DNA from: a bacterium
GTDB lineage: Bacteria > Pseudomonadota > Alphaproteobacteria > Caulobacterales > Caulobacteraceae
Direction of reading: 5' to 3'
Assembly (NCBI GenBank): GCA_006515835.1
Contig: VFBG01000014.1
Span: forward strand, 1-32,827
Length of the DNA: 32,827 nt
Shown here in pieces: positions 24,537 through 31,791 of the stretch. The position numbers were made by a program, and so were the translations under genes. The notes beneath the pieces are model-generated. The model was not told the origin of the DNA. It saw only the letters and a program-made list of their open reading frames with translations, and ran no database searches. Each line of letters begins with the position of its first letter. Positions within the stretch are counted from its first letter, which is position 1.

Positions 24537-25666
24537 GCGAAACGCGCCTTCAGCCGCTCATAGGCCGGCCAGACGGGGCGCCGTCGGGGCTTCAGGGCCC
24601 GGAACAGCAGCCTCAGGGCGACGACGGTCGCGACGATCGGCAGCAGATACTGAAAAATGTTCAGCCAGCCGTTCCAGGCGCTTGCGGAGACCACACCATA
24701 GCCGGCAATGCGGACCAGCAGGAACACGCTCGCGACCTTGGCAATTCGCAGACTGTAGCCCGTCCGGCTGAACGGCCCGCCGAGGATCGCCGTCAGCGCC
24801 ATGGCCATGGCCATCAGGGCGTAGAGTGGCGCTGATAGCCGGGAATGCCCCTCGGCCATGAGTTCGCCCGCCGATCCGACCCGTTCGAGGTCCGCCGGCG
24901 ACGGATTGAACAGCTGCGTCAGGTAAAGGTCCGACGGCTTGTAGCGGACCCGGTCAGTCATGGCCGTATAGGGCGACAGGTCGACCACGGTCTGGGCGAA
25001 CGAGGCGTAGGTCAGCACGCCCCGGCTGGAATAGCGGGTAGTCGACGCATTCTTCATGGTCACGACCGGCAGGCCGTCGATGCGGCCAAACCGCGCCTCG
25101 GCGGCATCCCATGTCACCGCGTCATCGCCGTCCCGCATGTAGACGAACAGGTTTTTCAGCAGGCCGTTCTGCTCGATCTGCTGGACATAGACCGTCAGCC
25201 CGTTGGGCCCCTGGACGAACTGCCCTTCCTCGACCAGCAGGGCGGCCAGATCGGTCCTGACGGCGAAGGCCTCGGCTCGCGCCTGACGTTGCGCCCATGG
25301 CTGGCCCACCGTGGTGACCACGAGTGTCAGCAGGGCCGCGATCGCCGCGATCCGCACCGCCGGCCGGATCGCCGACCAGCGGGTGACGCCCGAGGCGAAC
25401 ACCGCCGTCAGCTCCTGCTCCCGCTGCAGCCGCGTCAGGGCGATCAGGGCACCGACGAACAGGCTGATGGGAATGATGACCGCCAGCAGCTGCGGCACGG
25501 CCAGCAGGGTCAGCTTGACCATGACCCATACGCTCTGGCCCCGTTCGACGATGACCTCCAGCTGGTCGAGGCTCTGGCTCAGGATACCGATTCCAGCCAG
25601 CGCGGCGCAGGCAGCCACCACAGGGCGCCCGATCTGACGGAAAAGGTAGCCTTGAATCAGTGTCAT
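24533..25666 (-). CDS. lptF: LPS export ABC transporter permease LptF
   Basis: Partner permease of LptG. From ATG 25666 the product is 377 residues and begins MTLIQGYLFRQIGRP, the usual family N-terminus; an in-frame ATG at 25687 (MRDFLRN) is also possible and neither has a strong RBS. It has QSLDQLEVIVERGQSVW, the membrane segments LLAVPQLLAVIIPISLFVGALIALT and the coupling helix RLQREQELTAVFASGVTRW, then a jellyroll and C-terminal helices including LRIAKVASVFLLVRIAGYG. It heads the lptF-lptG-lptD-surA-pdxA-rsmA cluster and is divergent from pepA across about 134 bases; no confident promoter boxes were found there. Confidence 0.93.
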   Translation of the reverse strand: MTLIQGYLFRQIGRPVVAACAALAGIGILSQSLDQLEVIVERGQSVWVMVKLTLLAVPQLLAVIIPISLFVGALIALTRLQREQELTAVFASGVTRWSAIRPAVRIAAIAALLTLVVTTVGQPWAQRQARAEAFAVRTDLAALLVEEGQFVQGPNGLTVYVQQIEQNGLLKNLFVYMRDGDDAVTWDAAEARFGRIDGLPVVTMKNASTTRYSSRGVLTYASFAQTVVDLSPYTAMTDRVRYKPSDLYLTQLFNPSPADLERVGSAGELMAEGHSRLSAPLYALMAMAMALTAILGGPFSRTGYSLRIAKVASVFLLVRIAGYGVVSASAWNGWLNIFQYLLPIVATVVALRLLFRALKPRRRPVWPAYERLKARFA

Positions 25667-25800
25667 GTTTCGAAGGAAATCGCGCATTGCGGGCGGCGGC
25701 GAGCGGGAGCATCTAATACACACCCGAACGCGCCGGTGAAACCGCGTGCGCTCATCCCATCGACACAGAGCCGGGGCGTACGACCCGGCGGGAGTAGTAA

Positions 25801-27254
25801 ATGAAGATCGAATTCGTCGCGTCTGCGGGCGCCGCCGAGGTTCTGGCCGTCCTGGTCTACGAAGGCCGGCTCCTCTCAGGCATGGGCCCACAGCTCGACA
25901 CGGCGACCTCCGGCGCCTTGACGAAGGCTATGTCGGCGGGTCGCTTCAACGGCGGTTCGAACAGCACACTGACGATCGCCGCTCCGGCCGGGGTCGAGGC
26001 CGGGACCATCCTGCTCAGCGGCGCAGGCGAATCCGGAAAGTTTGACGACCTCGCGCTCGAGGCCGCCGCCGGCGCCGCCTATCACGCGGTGAAACTGTCG
26101 GGCGCTGCCGCCCTGACCATCGACGCGACGCACCTGTCCGCCGATCAGGCGGCGCGTGCGGCCTTCGCCGCTCGTCTGGCCGCGTACCGCTTCCTCAAAT
26201 ACCGCACCACGCTGAAGCCCGAGAAGACGCCTTCGATCGAAGCGATTCGCGTCGTCGCCGCCGACCCTAAGGCCGCCGAGGCCGCCTATGCGGCTCTTGC
26301 CGCGGTCGCCACGGCCGTCGAGTTCGCCCGCGACCTCGTGGCCGAACCGGCCAACGTCCTCTACCCGGAAGAATATGCGAAGCGTGTGAAGGCGCTCGAG
26401 AAGCTTGGCCTGGAGGTCGAGGTCCTCGGCGAGAAAGAGCTTGAGAAGCTCGGCTTCCGCACCCTGCTGGCCGTCGGTAGGTCGTCATCATGAAGTGGAA
26501 CGGCGGCAAGAAGGGCGACCAGCCGATCGCCTTCGTCGGCAAGGGTGTGACATTCGACACCGGCGGCATCTCGATCAAGCCGGCGGATGGTATGGAAGAC
26601 ATGAAGTGGGACATGGGCGGCTCGGCCGCCGTGGTCGGCCTCATGCACGCGCTCGCCGGCCGCAAGGCGAAGGTCAATGCGATCGGCGTCATCGGCCTGG
26701 TCGAGAACATGCCGGATGGAAACGCCCAGCGTCCGGGCGACGTGGTCATGTCACTGTCGGGCCAGTCGGTCGAGATCCTGAACACAGACGCCGAGGGCCG
26801 CCTCGTTCTGGCGGACTGCCTCTGGTACACCCAGGACCGGTTCAAGCCGAAATTCATGCTCGATCTCGCGACCCTGACCGGTGCCATGATCGTCGCCCTC
26901 GGGCTCGAATACGCGGGCGTGTTCTCCAACTCGGACGAACTGGCGAACAACTTCCTCACCGCGGGTCCCAAGGTTGGCGAGAACGCCTGGCGGATGCCGC
27001 TCCCGGCCTTTTACGAGCGCCACATCGACACCCCGATTGCCGATGTGAAGAACACCGGTAACGGCCGCGCCGGTGGCTCCATCACCGCCGCCCTGTTCCT
27101 GCAGCGCTTCACCAACGGCGTGCCCTGGGCCCACATCGACATCGCCCCGACGGCCTGGGTCAAGGATAGCCGCAATCCGACCGTTCCGGACGGCGCTGTC
27201 GGCTGGGGCGTGCGCACGCTCGACCGGATGGTCCAGGATTCGTACGAGGCCTAG
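25801..27254 (+). pseudogene. pepA: Leucyl aminopeptidase, frameshifted
   Basis: PepA is a two-metal cytosolic M17 aminopeptidase. The N-terminal macro-like domain and linker (MKIEFVASAGAAEV to KLGFRTLLAVG) are in one frame; the catalytic domain resumes in another frame at [20 protein letters not shown]. Homologues have about seven extra residues (GQGSxxES-type) at this point, so roughly 22 bases appear to be missing at 26478/26479. The metal and active-site motifs are intact in the second part: [16 protein letters not shown], the family signature [21 protein letters not shown], and the C-terminal [10 protein letters not shown]. Restored length is about 490 residues, as expected. holC normally follows; here the inserted DUF559 frame starts six bases after the stop. 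Confidence 0.93.
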
Positions 27255-27260
27255 GCCGGA

Positions 27261-28175
27261 ATGACGACCACCACAGTCCCTTCCCCCCTTGCGGGGGAAG
27301 GTGGCCGGCGAAGCCGGACGGATGGGGGGTGGGCGTCTGCTCGTCGTGGACGCAAGAAGCCGACGCGGGCCGAGAAGGCGTTGTGGATTCACATCCGCAA
27401 CCGTGGAATCGATGGTCTGCGATTCCGACGCCAAATGCCGCTCGGTCCCTATGTCGCTGACTTCTGCTGCCCAGCCATCAAGCTCGTCATCGAAGCGGAT
27501 GGCGGGGTTCATGCGTTGCGAGAGGTGGAAGACAAGGTCCGGGACGACTGGCTGCGGTCCCAAGGTTTCGTCGTCCTTCGCTTTCCGAACCAGACCATCC
27601 TCGGACGGCCGGACATCGTCATCGGAAGTATCCGGGCGCATGCCGCCAAGGCCGGTGTACCCACCCCCCATCCGTCTCGCTCCGCGAGCCACCTTCCCCC
27701 GCAAGGGGGGAAGGGGATGAGTGATGGTCCGGAAATCTGGTTCTACCACCTTGAGCGGTCAACCCTGGAACAGGTGCTGCCCGGCCTGATGGAGAAGACG
27801 CGCGAGCGGGGCTGGCGGGCGCTCGTGCGCGCCGCCGACGCCCGTTTGCTCGACGATATCGATGAGCGTTTTTGGACGTATCGAGACGACAGCTTCCTGG
27901 CGCATGGCAGGGCGTCCGGGGCGGAAGCAGCGCGGCAGCCCATACTGCTGACCGAATCGCTTGAGAACCCGAACGGCGCTCAGGCGCTGTTCATTGTGGA
28001 CGGCTCAGAACTGGGCGACACGAAAGGTTTCGAGCGATGCTTCATCATCTTCGACGGACGCGACGAGACGGCGCTGACGGGCGCGCGCGTCCGGTGGAAG
28101 TCGCTGAAGGATGCGGGCGCGGCGCTGGCCTACTGGAAGCAATCTCCGGAAGGACGCTGGGAAAAGGCGGCCTGA
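27261..28175 (+). CDS. DUF559 nuclease-like domain fused in frame to DNA polymerase III chi
   Basis: The open frame of 304 residues begins six bases after pepA. Residues ~1-24 (VPSPLAGEGGRRSRTDGGW) are translated from the left repeat arm. Residues ~30-130 are a DUF559 domain (VSR/restriction-endonuclease-like fold): KPTRAEKALWIHIRNRG, LRFRRQMPLGPYVADFCC, LVIEADGGVHAL, and DDWLRSQGFVVLRFPN, with the putative catalytic Asp/Glu in VADF and VIEADGG. Residues ~131-152 (PTPHPSRSASHLPPQGGKG) come from the right repeat arm. From residue 153 the sequence is the whole chi subunit. There is no stop between the two, so a fusion protein is possible, as is separate chi translation. The biochemical role of DUF559 is not established. 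The placement and flanking repeats indicate insertion between pepA and holC. Confidence 0.85.
   Translation: MTTTTVPSPLAGEGGRRSRTDGGWASARRGRKKPTRAEKALWIHIRNRGIDGLRFRRQMPLGPYVADFCCPAIKLVIEADGGVHALREVEDKVRDDWLRSQGFVVLRFPNQTILGRPDIVIGSIRAHAAKAGVPTPHPSRSASHLPPQGGKGMSDGPEIWFYHLERSTLEQVLPGLMEKTRERGWRALVRAADARLLDDIDERFWTYRDDSFLAHGRASGAEAARQPILLTESLENPNGAQALFIVDGSELGDTKGFERCFIIFDGRDETALTGARVRWKSLKDAGAALAYWKQSPEGRWEKAA
27278..27333 (+). repeat. Left arm of the DUF559 element inverted repeat
   Basis: A 56-nt arm that matches the complement of 27660-27715 at 51/56 positions. It contains two hairpins: CTTCCCC…GGGGAAG at the outer side and GCCGGCGAAGCCGG-type inside. It is translated as PSPLAGEGGRRSRTDGGW. 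Confidence 0.85.
27660..27715 (-). repeat. Right arm of the DUF559 element inverted repeat
   Basis: A 56-nt arm. Relative to the left arm the inner hairpin changes from CCGGC/GCCGG to CTCGC/GCGAG, that is, two base pairs differ with pairing kept. Its end, GGGGGGAAGGG, directly abuts the holC start and is the only purine-rich ribosome-binding region available. Confidence 0.85.
27717..28175 (+). CDS. holC: DNA polymerase III chi subunit
   Basis: Chi links the polymerase III clamp loader to single-strand DNA-binding protein. From ATG 27717 the product is 152 residues, the usual length, beginning MSDGPEIWFYHLERSTLEQVLP. It continues through LVRAADARLLDDIDERFWTYRDDSFLAHG, ARQPILLTESLENPNGAQALFIVDG, and the C-terminal YWKQSPEGRWEKAA. 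This internal start makes a complete protein, so chi function need not depend on the upstream DUF559 fusion. The ribosome-binding region GGGGGGAAGGGG touches the ATG with almost no spacing, and it comes from the inserted repeat, not ancestral sequence. The pepA-holC order is common in alphaproteobacteria. Confidence 0.93.
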   Translation: MSDGPEIWFYHLERSTLEQVLPGLMEKTRERGWRALVRAADARLLDDIDERFWTYRDDSFLAHGRASGAEAARQPILLTESLENPNGAQALFIVDGSELGDTKGFERCFIIFDGRDETALTGARVRWKSLKDAGAALAYWKQSPEGRWEKAA

Positions 28176-28486
28176 TCGCCGTGCTGGCGTTGGCGGCGTG
28201 CGCCGCGCCGGCCTCCGAGGCCCTGGCACCCCGCACCATCGAGGAAGCCCAGATCAACCAGCCGACCGGCTCGCGCCCGTCGAATCCCACCGCTGACATG
28301 TGCCGGGCGGGTGAACTTCAATGGCTCGTCGGGAAACCGAAGACCGATATCCCCGTTCCCGTTGATGTGGTGAACCGACGCGTCACCTGCACGACATGCC
28401 CGGTCACCGAGGACTATTCGCCGACCCGCCTGAACATCTTCTTCAACGAGCAGACCGAAGTCGTCGAACAGGTTCGCTGCGGTTGA
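28157..28486 (+). CDS. I78 protease-inhibitor-type lipoprotein, copy 1 (start uncertain)
   Basis: The C-terminal ~65 residues match the I78 peptidase inhibitor family: MCRAGELQWLVGKPKTDIP, then RRVTCTTCPVTEDYSPTRLNIFFNE and the terminal VRCG. A lipoprotein signal is encoded just upstream (GKGGLIAVLALAACAAP, lipobox LAAC), but no ATG, GTG or TTG lies ahead of it in a sensible place. The start used here is CTG 28157, close behind GGAAGGA; GTG 28181 would cut off the charged part of the signal, and ATG 28037 would add an unrelated stretch overlapping holC. The gene overlaps the holC end, suggesting coupling. Likely role: periplasmic inhibitor of serine proteases (family knowledge). First of three tandem paralogues. 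Confidence 0.7.
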   Translation: MGKGGLIAVLALAACAAPASEALAPRTIEEAQINQPTGSRPSNPTADMCRAGELQWLVGKPKTDIPVPVDVVNRRVTCTTCPVTEDYSPTRLNIFFNEQTEVVEQVRCG

Positions 28487-28508
28487 GCCCCTCACAGGAG
28501 ACGAGCCG

Positions 28509-28805
28509 ATGAAACTCCAGGCCCTCAGCCTTGCCGCAGCGGCGCTGCTGATCGCATCCTGCGCACCCGTCGACGCCGGCGATCCGGCGCCGATGCCGCC
28601 CGACGACGGTCCGACCCAGTGCAAGGCGGACCAGTATCAGCGCTATGTCGGCCGCAACCGATCCGAACTGCCGGCGCGCCCGGCCGGGGAGGTCTGGCGC
28701 GTGACCTGCACCACCTGCCCCGTGACGATGGACTACAGCCCGCGGCGCCTGAACATCCTGTTCGATGAAGCAACCGGGGTGATCCGCGAGGTCAAATGCG
28801 GATGA
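28509..28805 (+). CDS. I78 protease-inhibitor-type lipoprotein, copy 2
   Basis: A 98-residue protein with a clear lipoprotein signal (MKLQALSLAAAALLIASCAP, Cys about residue 18). Then comes a Pro/Asp-rich spacer and the I78 domain: QCKADQYQRYVGRNRSELP, RVTCTTCPVTMDYSPRRLNILFDE, GVIREVKCG. The first and last Cys of the domain probably form the family disulfide; the CTTC pair is extra. CAGGAGACGAGCCG lies upstream of the ATG, giving a good RBS. It follows copy 1 by 22 bases and overlaps copy 3, so the three are cotranscribed, probably with holC. I78 domains inhibit serine peptidases such as subtilisins (family knowledge); the target here is unknown. Confidence 0.87.
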   Translation: MKLQALSLAAAALLIASCAPVDAGDPAPMPPDDGPTQCKADQYQRYVGRNRSELPARPAGEVWRVTCTTCPVTMDYSPRRLNILFDEATGVIREVKCG

Positions 28806-29074
28806 AGTGGGCGATAGCCGCTGCGGGCCTTGCGCTCGTGGCCTGCGCACCTGTCGCGCCGTCTCCGGACACGACCCCGATTCCGCAGCGTTGCGACGCG
28901 GCGGCCGCCCGGTCGCTGATCGGTTCGCATATCGGCGCGGTTTCTTTCCCGCAGGGCGCCAATGTCCGGATCGTCTGCACGACCTGCCCGACGACGAAGG
29001 ACCTGCGGCCGGACCGGCTCAACATCCGCTTCGTAGAGGCCACCGGTATCATCGAGAGCGTGGACTGCGGCTGA
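28796..29074 (+). CDS. I78 protease-inhibitor-type lipoprotein, copy 3
   Basis: A 92-residue lipoprotein (MRMKWAIAAAGLALVACAP, lipobox LVAC, Cys about residue 17) with a more diverged I78 domain: RCDAAAARSLIGSHIGAV, then VRIVCTTCPTTKDLRPDRLNIRF and the terminal VDCG. The TMDYSP core of copy 2 is TKDLRP here, so inhibitory loop properties may differ. Two starts are possible, ATG 28796 and ATG 28802; both overlap the end of copy 2, and GAGG lies 4 bases before the first. The overlap implies translational coupling. The CTTC motif is retained in all three copies. Confidence 0.83.
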   Translation: MRMKWAIAAAGLALVACAPVAPSPDTTPIPQRCDAAAARSLIGSHIGAVSFPQGANVRIVCTTCPTTKDLRPDRLNIRFVEATGIIESVDCG

Positions 29075-29139
29075 GCAGGCCCTTGGCGATTCCGCCCTTT
29101 CCCGACAAGGTACCCATGAGGGCAGGGGAGGCCCCGATC

Positions 29140-30837
29140 ATGCGCACACTCTTGCTGGCCGGCGTCGCCCTGACTGTTTCGCTGATCGGCCCTGCCGCCG
29201 TTGCTGATGCAACGACCGAACGGGCCATGCTGGACCGGATCGAACGGCCCCAGGTCTGTGGGCCTGCCGTCTCGGCCAACACCGGCACGCCGGTCGCGAA
29301 CATGGTCATGGTCGACGGTTTCGGAACCGGTGGATTCGCAGTCGATACGACCGTCCCCGAAGCCCAGGCCTGGTTCAACCACGGCGTCCGGCTTCGCTGG
29401 GCATTCGAGCACAAGGAGTCGGTCCGGGCCTTCCGTAAGGCGCGCCTGCTCGACCCGACCTGCGGTATGTGCGCCTGGGGCGAGGCCTGGGCGCTGGGCC
29501 CCAATCTTAATGGCGGCGGCAACGACGACGATAGCCAGTCCGCCGCCCTCAAGGCCGCGCGCGAAGCCCGCCGGCTGGCGCGGCGCGCCACACCCATGCA
29601 GCGCCAGATGATCGACGCTCTCGTTCAGCGCTATTCGGGCCTGAAGGGCTCACGTGACCGGCGCTTCGCCCGGGCCATGGACCGGATCGCCCGTCGCAAC
29701 CCCTCCGACATCACTGTGGCGGCCATCACCGCCGACGCCTGGATGCTCAAGGCCGACGAATGGTGGGATGATGACGGCAAGGCGAAGGACCCCGGCATCA
29801 CACGGGCCATGGAAATTCTGGAGCTGACGCTTGCCGCGGCACCGAATGATCCCGGAGCCATTCACCTCTACATCCACCTGACCGAATGGTCAGACGATCC
29901 GCACAAGGCCATTCCCTACGGAGAGCGGCTGGCCATGCTGGCACCCGGGGCCAGCCACCTGGTGCATATGCCGTCCCACACCTTCTATCGCGTCGGCCGC
30001 TATCGCGACGCCATGATGTCGAACGTCAACGCCGTGGCGCTGGACCTCAAATACGACAGCCTTGCGCGCCCGCCGGGCGGTGTGCCCGGCATGCCGCTGC
30101 ACGGTCACAACATTCATTTCGGCATGGGCGGGGCGCTGATGGCCGGCGGGGCTGATGAGGGCCTGACGCTTGCGGGCTGGTTCCTGTCCACCTACCCGGA
30201 CATCCCGGCTGACAACACGTGGCGGCAGGCCATGGCCAATAATGCCTACGCCCTCTACGGCCGGTTCGGTTCTGCGGAACAGGTCGAGGGCCTCACCGAG
30301 CCGCCCGAAACCCATCCGATGCTGCGCGTCAGCTGGCGCGTCGCCCGAGGGGAGGCGGCAGCGCGCGCCGGGGACGCTGCGGCGGTCCGGGCCGAGGCCG
30401 CGGCGATCGCCGAAATCCGCTCGCAGACCGGCTTCGCCACCGGCCCCAATGGCGAGATGCGCAACGAGTTCACGGAGGTCTCCCAACGCGTGCTTGAGGG
30501 TCGCGCCGCAATGATCGCGGGCGATGCCGATGCCGCCATCGCGGCCTTTACCCGTGCGGCCGCAATCCAGGGGCAGGGCGAGGAAGGCGGCGACCCGCCG
30601 ATCATCTGGTATCCGACCCGCCGCAGCCTTGCCGCCGCCCTGCTGCTGAAAGGCGACGCGGCCGGTGCCCGGGCAAAGGTGCTGGAACTGATCGCGGACT
30701 GGCCGAACGACCCCTACAGCTATTTCGTGCTGGCCGAGGCCGAAGCGGCCCTGGGCGACGCGACCGCCGCCGCCGAGGCGCGCCGCCGGTCGCGCATCGA
30801 ATGGATCGGTGGTGCCATGGACCTGAATCTGGCCTGA
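29140..30837 (+). CDS. Secreted tetratricopeptide-repeat protein
   Basis: A 565-residue protein with a signal peptide (MRTLLLAGVALTVSLIGPAAVADA). The start at 29140 is chosen for GGGGAGG eight bases upstream and the clean signal. The mature part begins with a conserved DGFGTGGFAVDTTVPEAQAWFNHGVRL segment (read in two pieces), then LRWAFEHKESVRAFRKARLLDPTC and MCAWGEAWALGPNLN, the first TPR pair of a widespread proteobacterial family of unknown role. Further helical repeats continue through HLVHMPSHTFYRVGRYRDAM, AAIAAFTRAAAIQ and a final NDPYSYFVLAEAEAALGD. Conserved His-rich stretches (IHLYIHLTEW, HMPSHTF, HGHNIHFGMG) may bind metal; this is inference. It lies 65 bases after the I78 genes and may belong to the same transcript. 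Confidence 0.87.
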   Translation: MRTLLLAGVALTVSLIGPAAVADATTERAMLDRIERPQVCGPAVSANTGTPVANMVMVDGFGTGGFAVDTTVPEAQAWFNHGVRLRWAFEHKESVRAFRKARLLDPTCGMCAWGEAWALGPNLNGGGNDDDSQSAALKAAREARRLARRATPMQRQMIDALVQRYSGLKGSRDRRFARAMDRIARRNPSDITVAAITADAWMLKADEWWDDDGKAKDPGITRAMEILELTLAAAPNDPGAIHLYIHLTEWSDDPHKAIPYGERLAMLAPGASHLVHMPSHTFYRVGRYRDAMMSNVNAVALDLKYDSLARPPGGVPGMPLHGHNIHFGMGGALMAGGADEGLTLAGWFLSTYPDIPADNTWRQAMANNAYALYGRFGSAEQVEGLTEPPETHPMLRVSWRVARGEAAARAGDAAAVRAEAAAIAEIRSQTGFATGPNGEMRNEFTEVSQRVLEGRAAMIAGDADAAIAAFTRAAAIQGQGEEGGDPPIIWYPTRRSLAAALLLKGDAAGARAKVLELIADWPNDPYSYFVLAEAEAALGDATAAAEARRRSRIEWIGGAMDLNLA

Positions 30838-30850
30838 GCCGGATCAGGCC
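30831..30850. terminator. Palindrome spanning two convergent stop codons
   Basis: GGCCTGA (30831-30837) and TCAGGCC (30844-30850) form a 7-bp stem with a 6-nt loop. Each arm ends in the stop codon of one convergent gene (TPR protein and panC). There is no T-run, so terminator activity is only possible. Confidence 0.35.
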
Positions 30851-31716
30851 GGCCCGGCGACCGCCATATTGTCGATCAGCCTGGTGCGCCCCAGCCAGGC
30901 GGCGATCAGAATGCGGCCCGGGGCGTCGACCCGACCGGCCTCGAACCCGGCCAGATCGTCAGAGCGGCGGACGGCGACATAGTCGACATGGCTGAATCCG
31001 GCCCGCAGCAGGGCCTCCCGAGCGTCCTGCTCGACAGAATCCAGAGCCGCCCCGGACGCCGCCGCCAGTCCGGCCTCCGCGAGCACGCCGTTCAGCTGAC
31101 GGGCGATCGCAAGCTCGGCTTCCGTGAGGTACGCATTGCGTGACGACAGTGCCAGGCCGTGGCCGTCCCTCATGGTCGGCGACCCGACGACTTCGGTTGG
31201 AATATCCAGATCGCGCACCAGCCGCCGCACGACCATCAACTGCTGCCAATCCTTCTCGCCGAACACGGCGACGTCCGGCTGGACCTGGTTCAGCAGTTTG
31301 GCGACCACAAGCGCAACGCCGCCGAACATCTGCGGACGGAAATCGCCCTCCAGTCCCTCGGCCGGTCCGCCGACGCTGATCGTGGTCGTCGCACCCGCCG
31401 GATACATCTCCTCGACTGACGGCGCGAAAAGCAGGTGGCAGCCCGCCCCCGCCAGCAGTTCAGCGTCCTTCGCCTCCTGCCGGGGATAGGTCCCCAGGTC
31501 TTCGTGGGCGGCGAACTGGGTCGGATTGACGAAGACGCTGGCCACGACGCGGTCCGCCCTCTGACCCGCTTCCCGCACCAGTGTCAGATGGCCTTCGTGC
31601 AGGGCACCCATGGTCGGCACGAAGCCGATCGTGAACCCTTGCCGCCGCCAGCCGCTTACAGTTTCACGCAGCGCCGCGATGCCGCGAACCACGGGGAGGG
31701 CGTCAGTCTCGGCCAT
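30844..31716 (-). CDS. panC: Pantothenate synthetase
   Basis: PanC joins pantoate and beta-alanine with ATP to make pantothenate, the precursor of coenzyme A and of the ACP prosthetic group. The 290-residue product shows the nucleotidyltransferase motifs in order: GFVPTMGALHEGHLTL (about residues 29-44), SVFVNPTQFAAHEDLGTYPR, FRPQMFGGVALVVAKLLN, FGEKDWQQLMVVRRLV, and ALSSRNAYLT. Start ATG 31716 gives the usual N-terminus; the longer upstream frame overlaps the divergent gene. It is divergent from the SPOR-domain gene across 75 bases. Confidence 0.97.
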   Translation of the reverse strand: MAETDALPVVRGIAALRETVSGWRRQGFTIGFVPTMGALHEGHLTLVREAGQRADRVVASVFVNPTQFAAHEDLGTYPRQEAKDAELLAGAGCHLLFAPSVEEMYPAGATTTISVGGPAEGLEGDFRPQMFGGVALVVAKLLNQVQPDVAVFGEKDWQQLMVVRRLVRDLDIPTEVVGSPTMRDGHGLALSSRNAYLTEAELAIARQLNGVLAEAGLAAASGAALDSVEQDAREALLRAGFSHVDYVAVRRSDDLAGFEAGRVDAPGRILIAAWLGRTRLIDNMAVAGPA

Positions 31717-31791
31717 GATGAACGGATTAACCTTTCGGCTTAAGCCTGCTTGTGAACCGGGCGGCAAATCTTGCCGTGCCAGTGTCGGCTT

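Larger units (their letters stand above)
27278..27715. mobile_element. Repeat-bounded DUF559 element
   Basis: This 438-bp unit is bounded by 56-nt inverted repeats and filled by the DUF559 reading frame. It sits exactly between pepA and the start of holC. No transposase is present and no target-site duplication is evident; mobility is inferred from the terminal repeats, the atypical insertion point and the frequent co-occurrence of such SPLAGEG-encoding repeats with DUF559 genes in related genomes (from memory, not checked). Confidence 0.6.

Noticed and set aside
6972-27254. Programmed ribosomal frameshifting in SPFH, fabF and pepA
   Set aside because: No slippery heptamer or downstream structure is apparent at the junctions, and conserved residues are missing rather than merely out of frame.
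27261-27716. DUF559 frame as a Vsr mismatch-repair or restriction gene
   Set aside because: No DNA methyltransferase or specificity gene is nearby, and the domain lacks the extra Vsr motifs; only the broad fold similarity is supported.
28807-29139. Upstream extension of the TPR protein frame
   Set aside because: It overlaps I78 copy 3 and would place residues before a clean signal peptide that has its own strong RBS at 29125-29131.
31727-31743. TTAA…TTAA pair between panC and the SPOR/mipZ genes as a CtrA site
   Set aside because: The spacing is nine bases, not the seven of the CtrA consensus, so it is not counted as a site.
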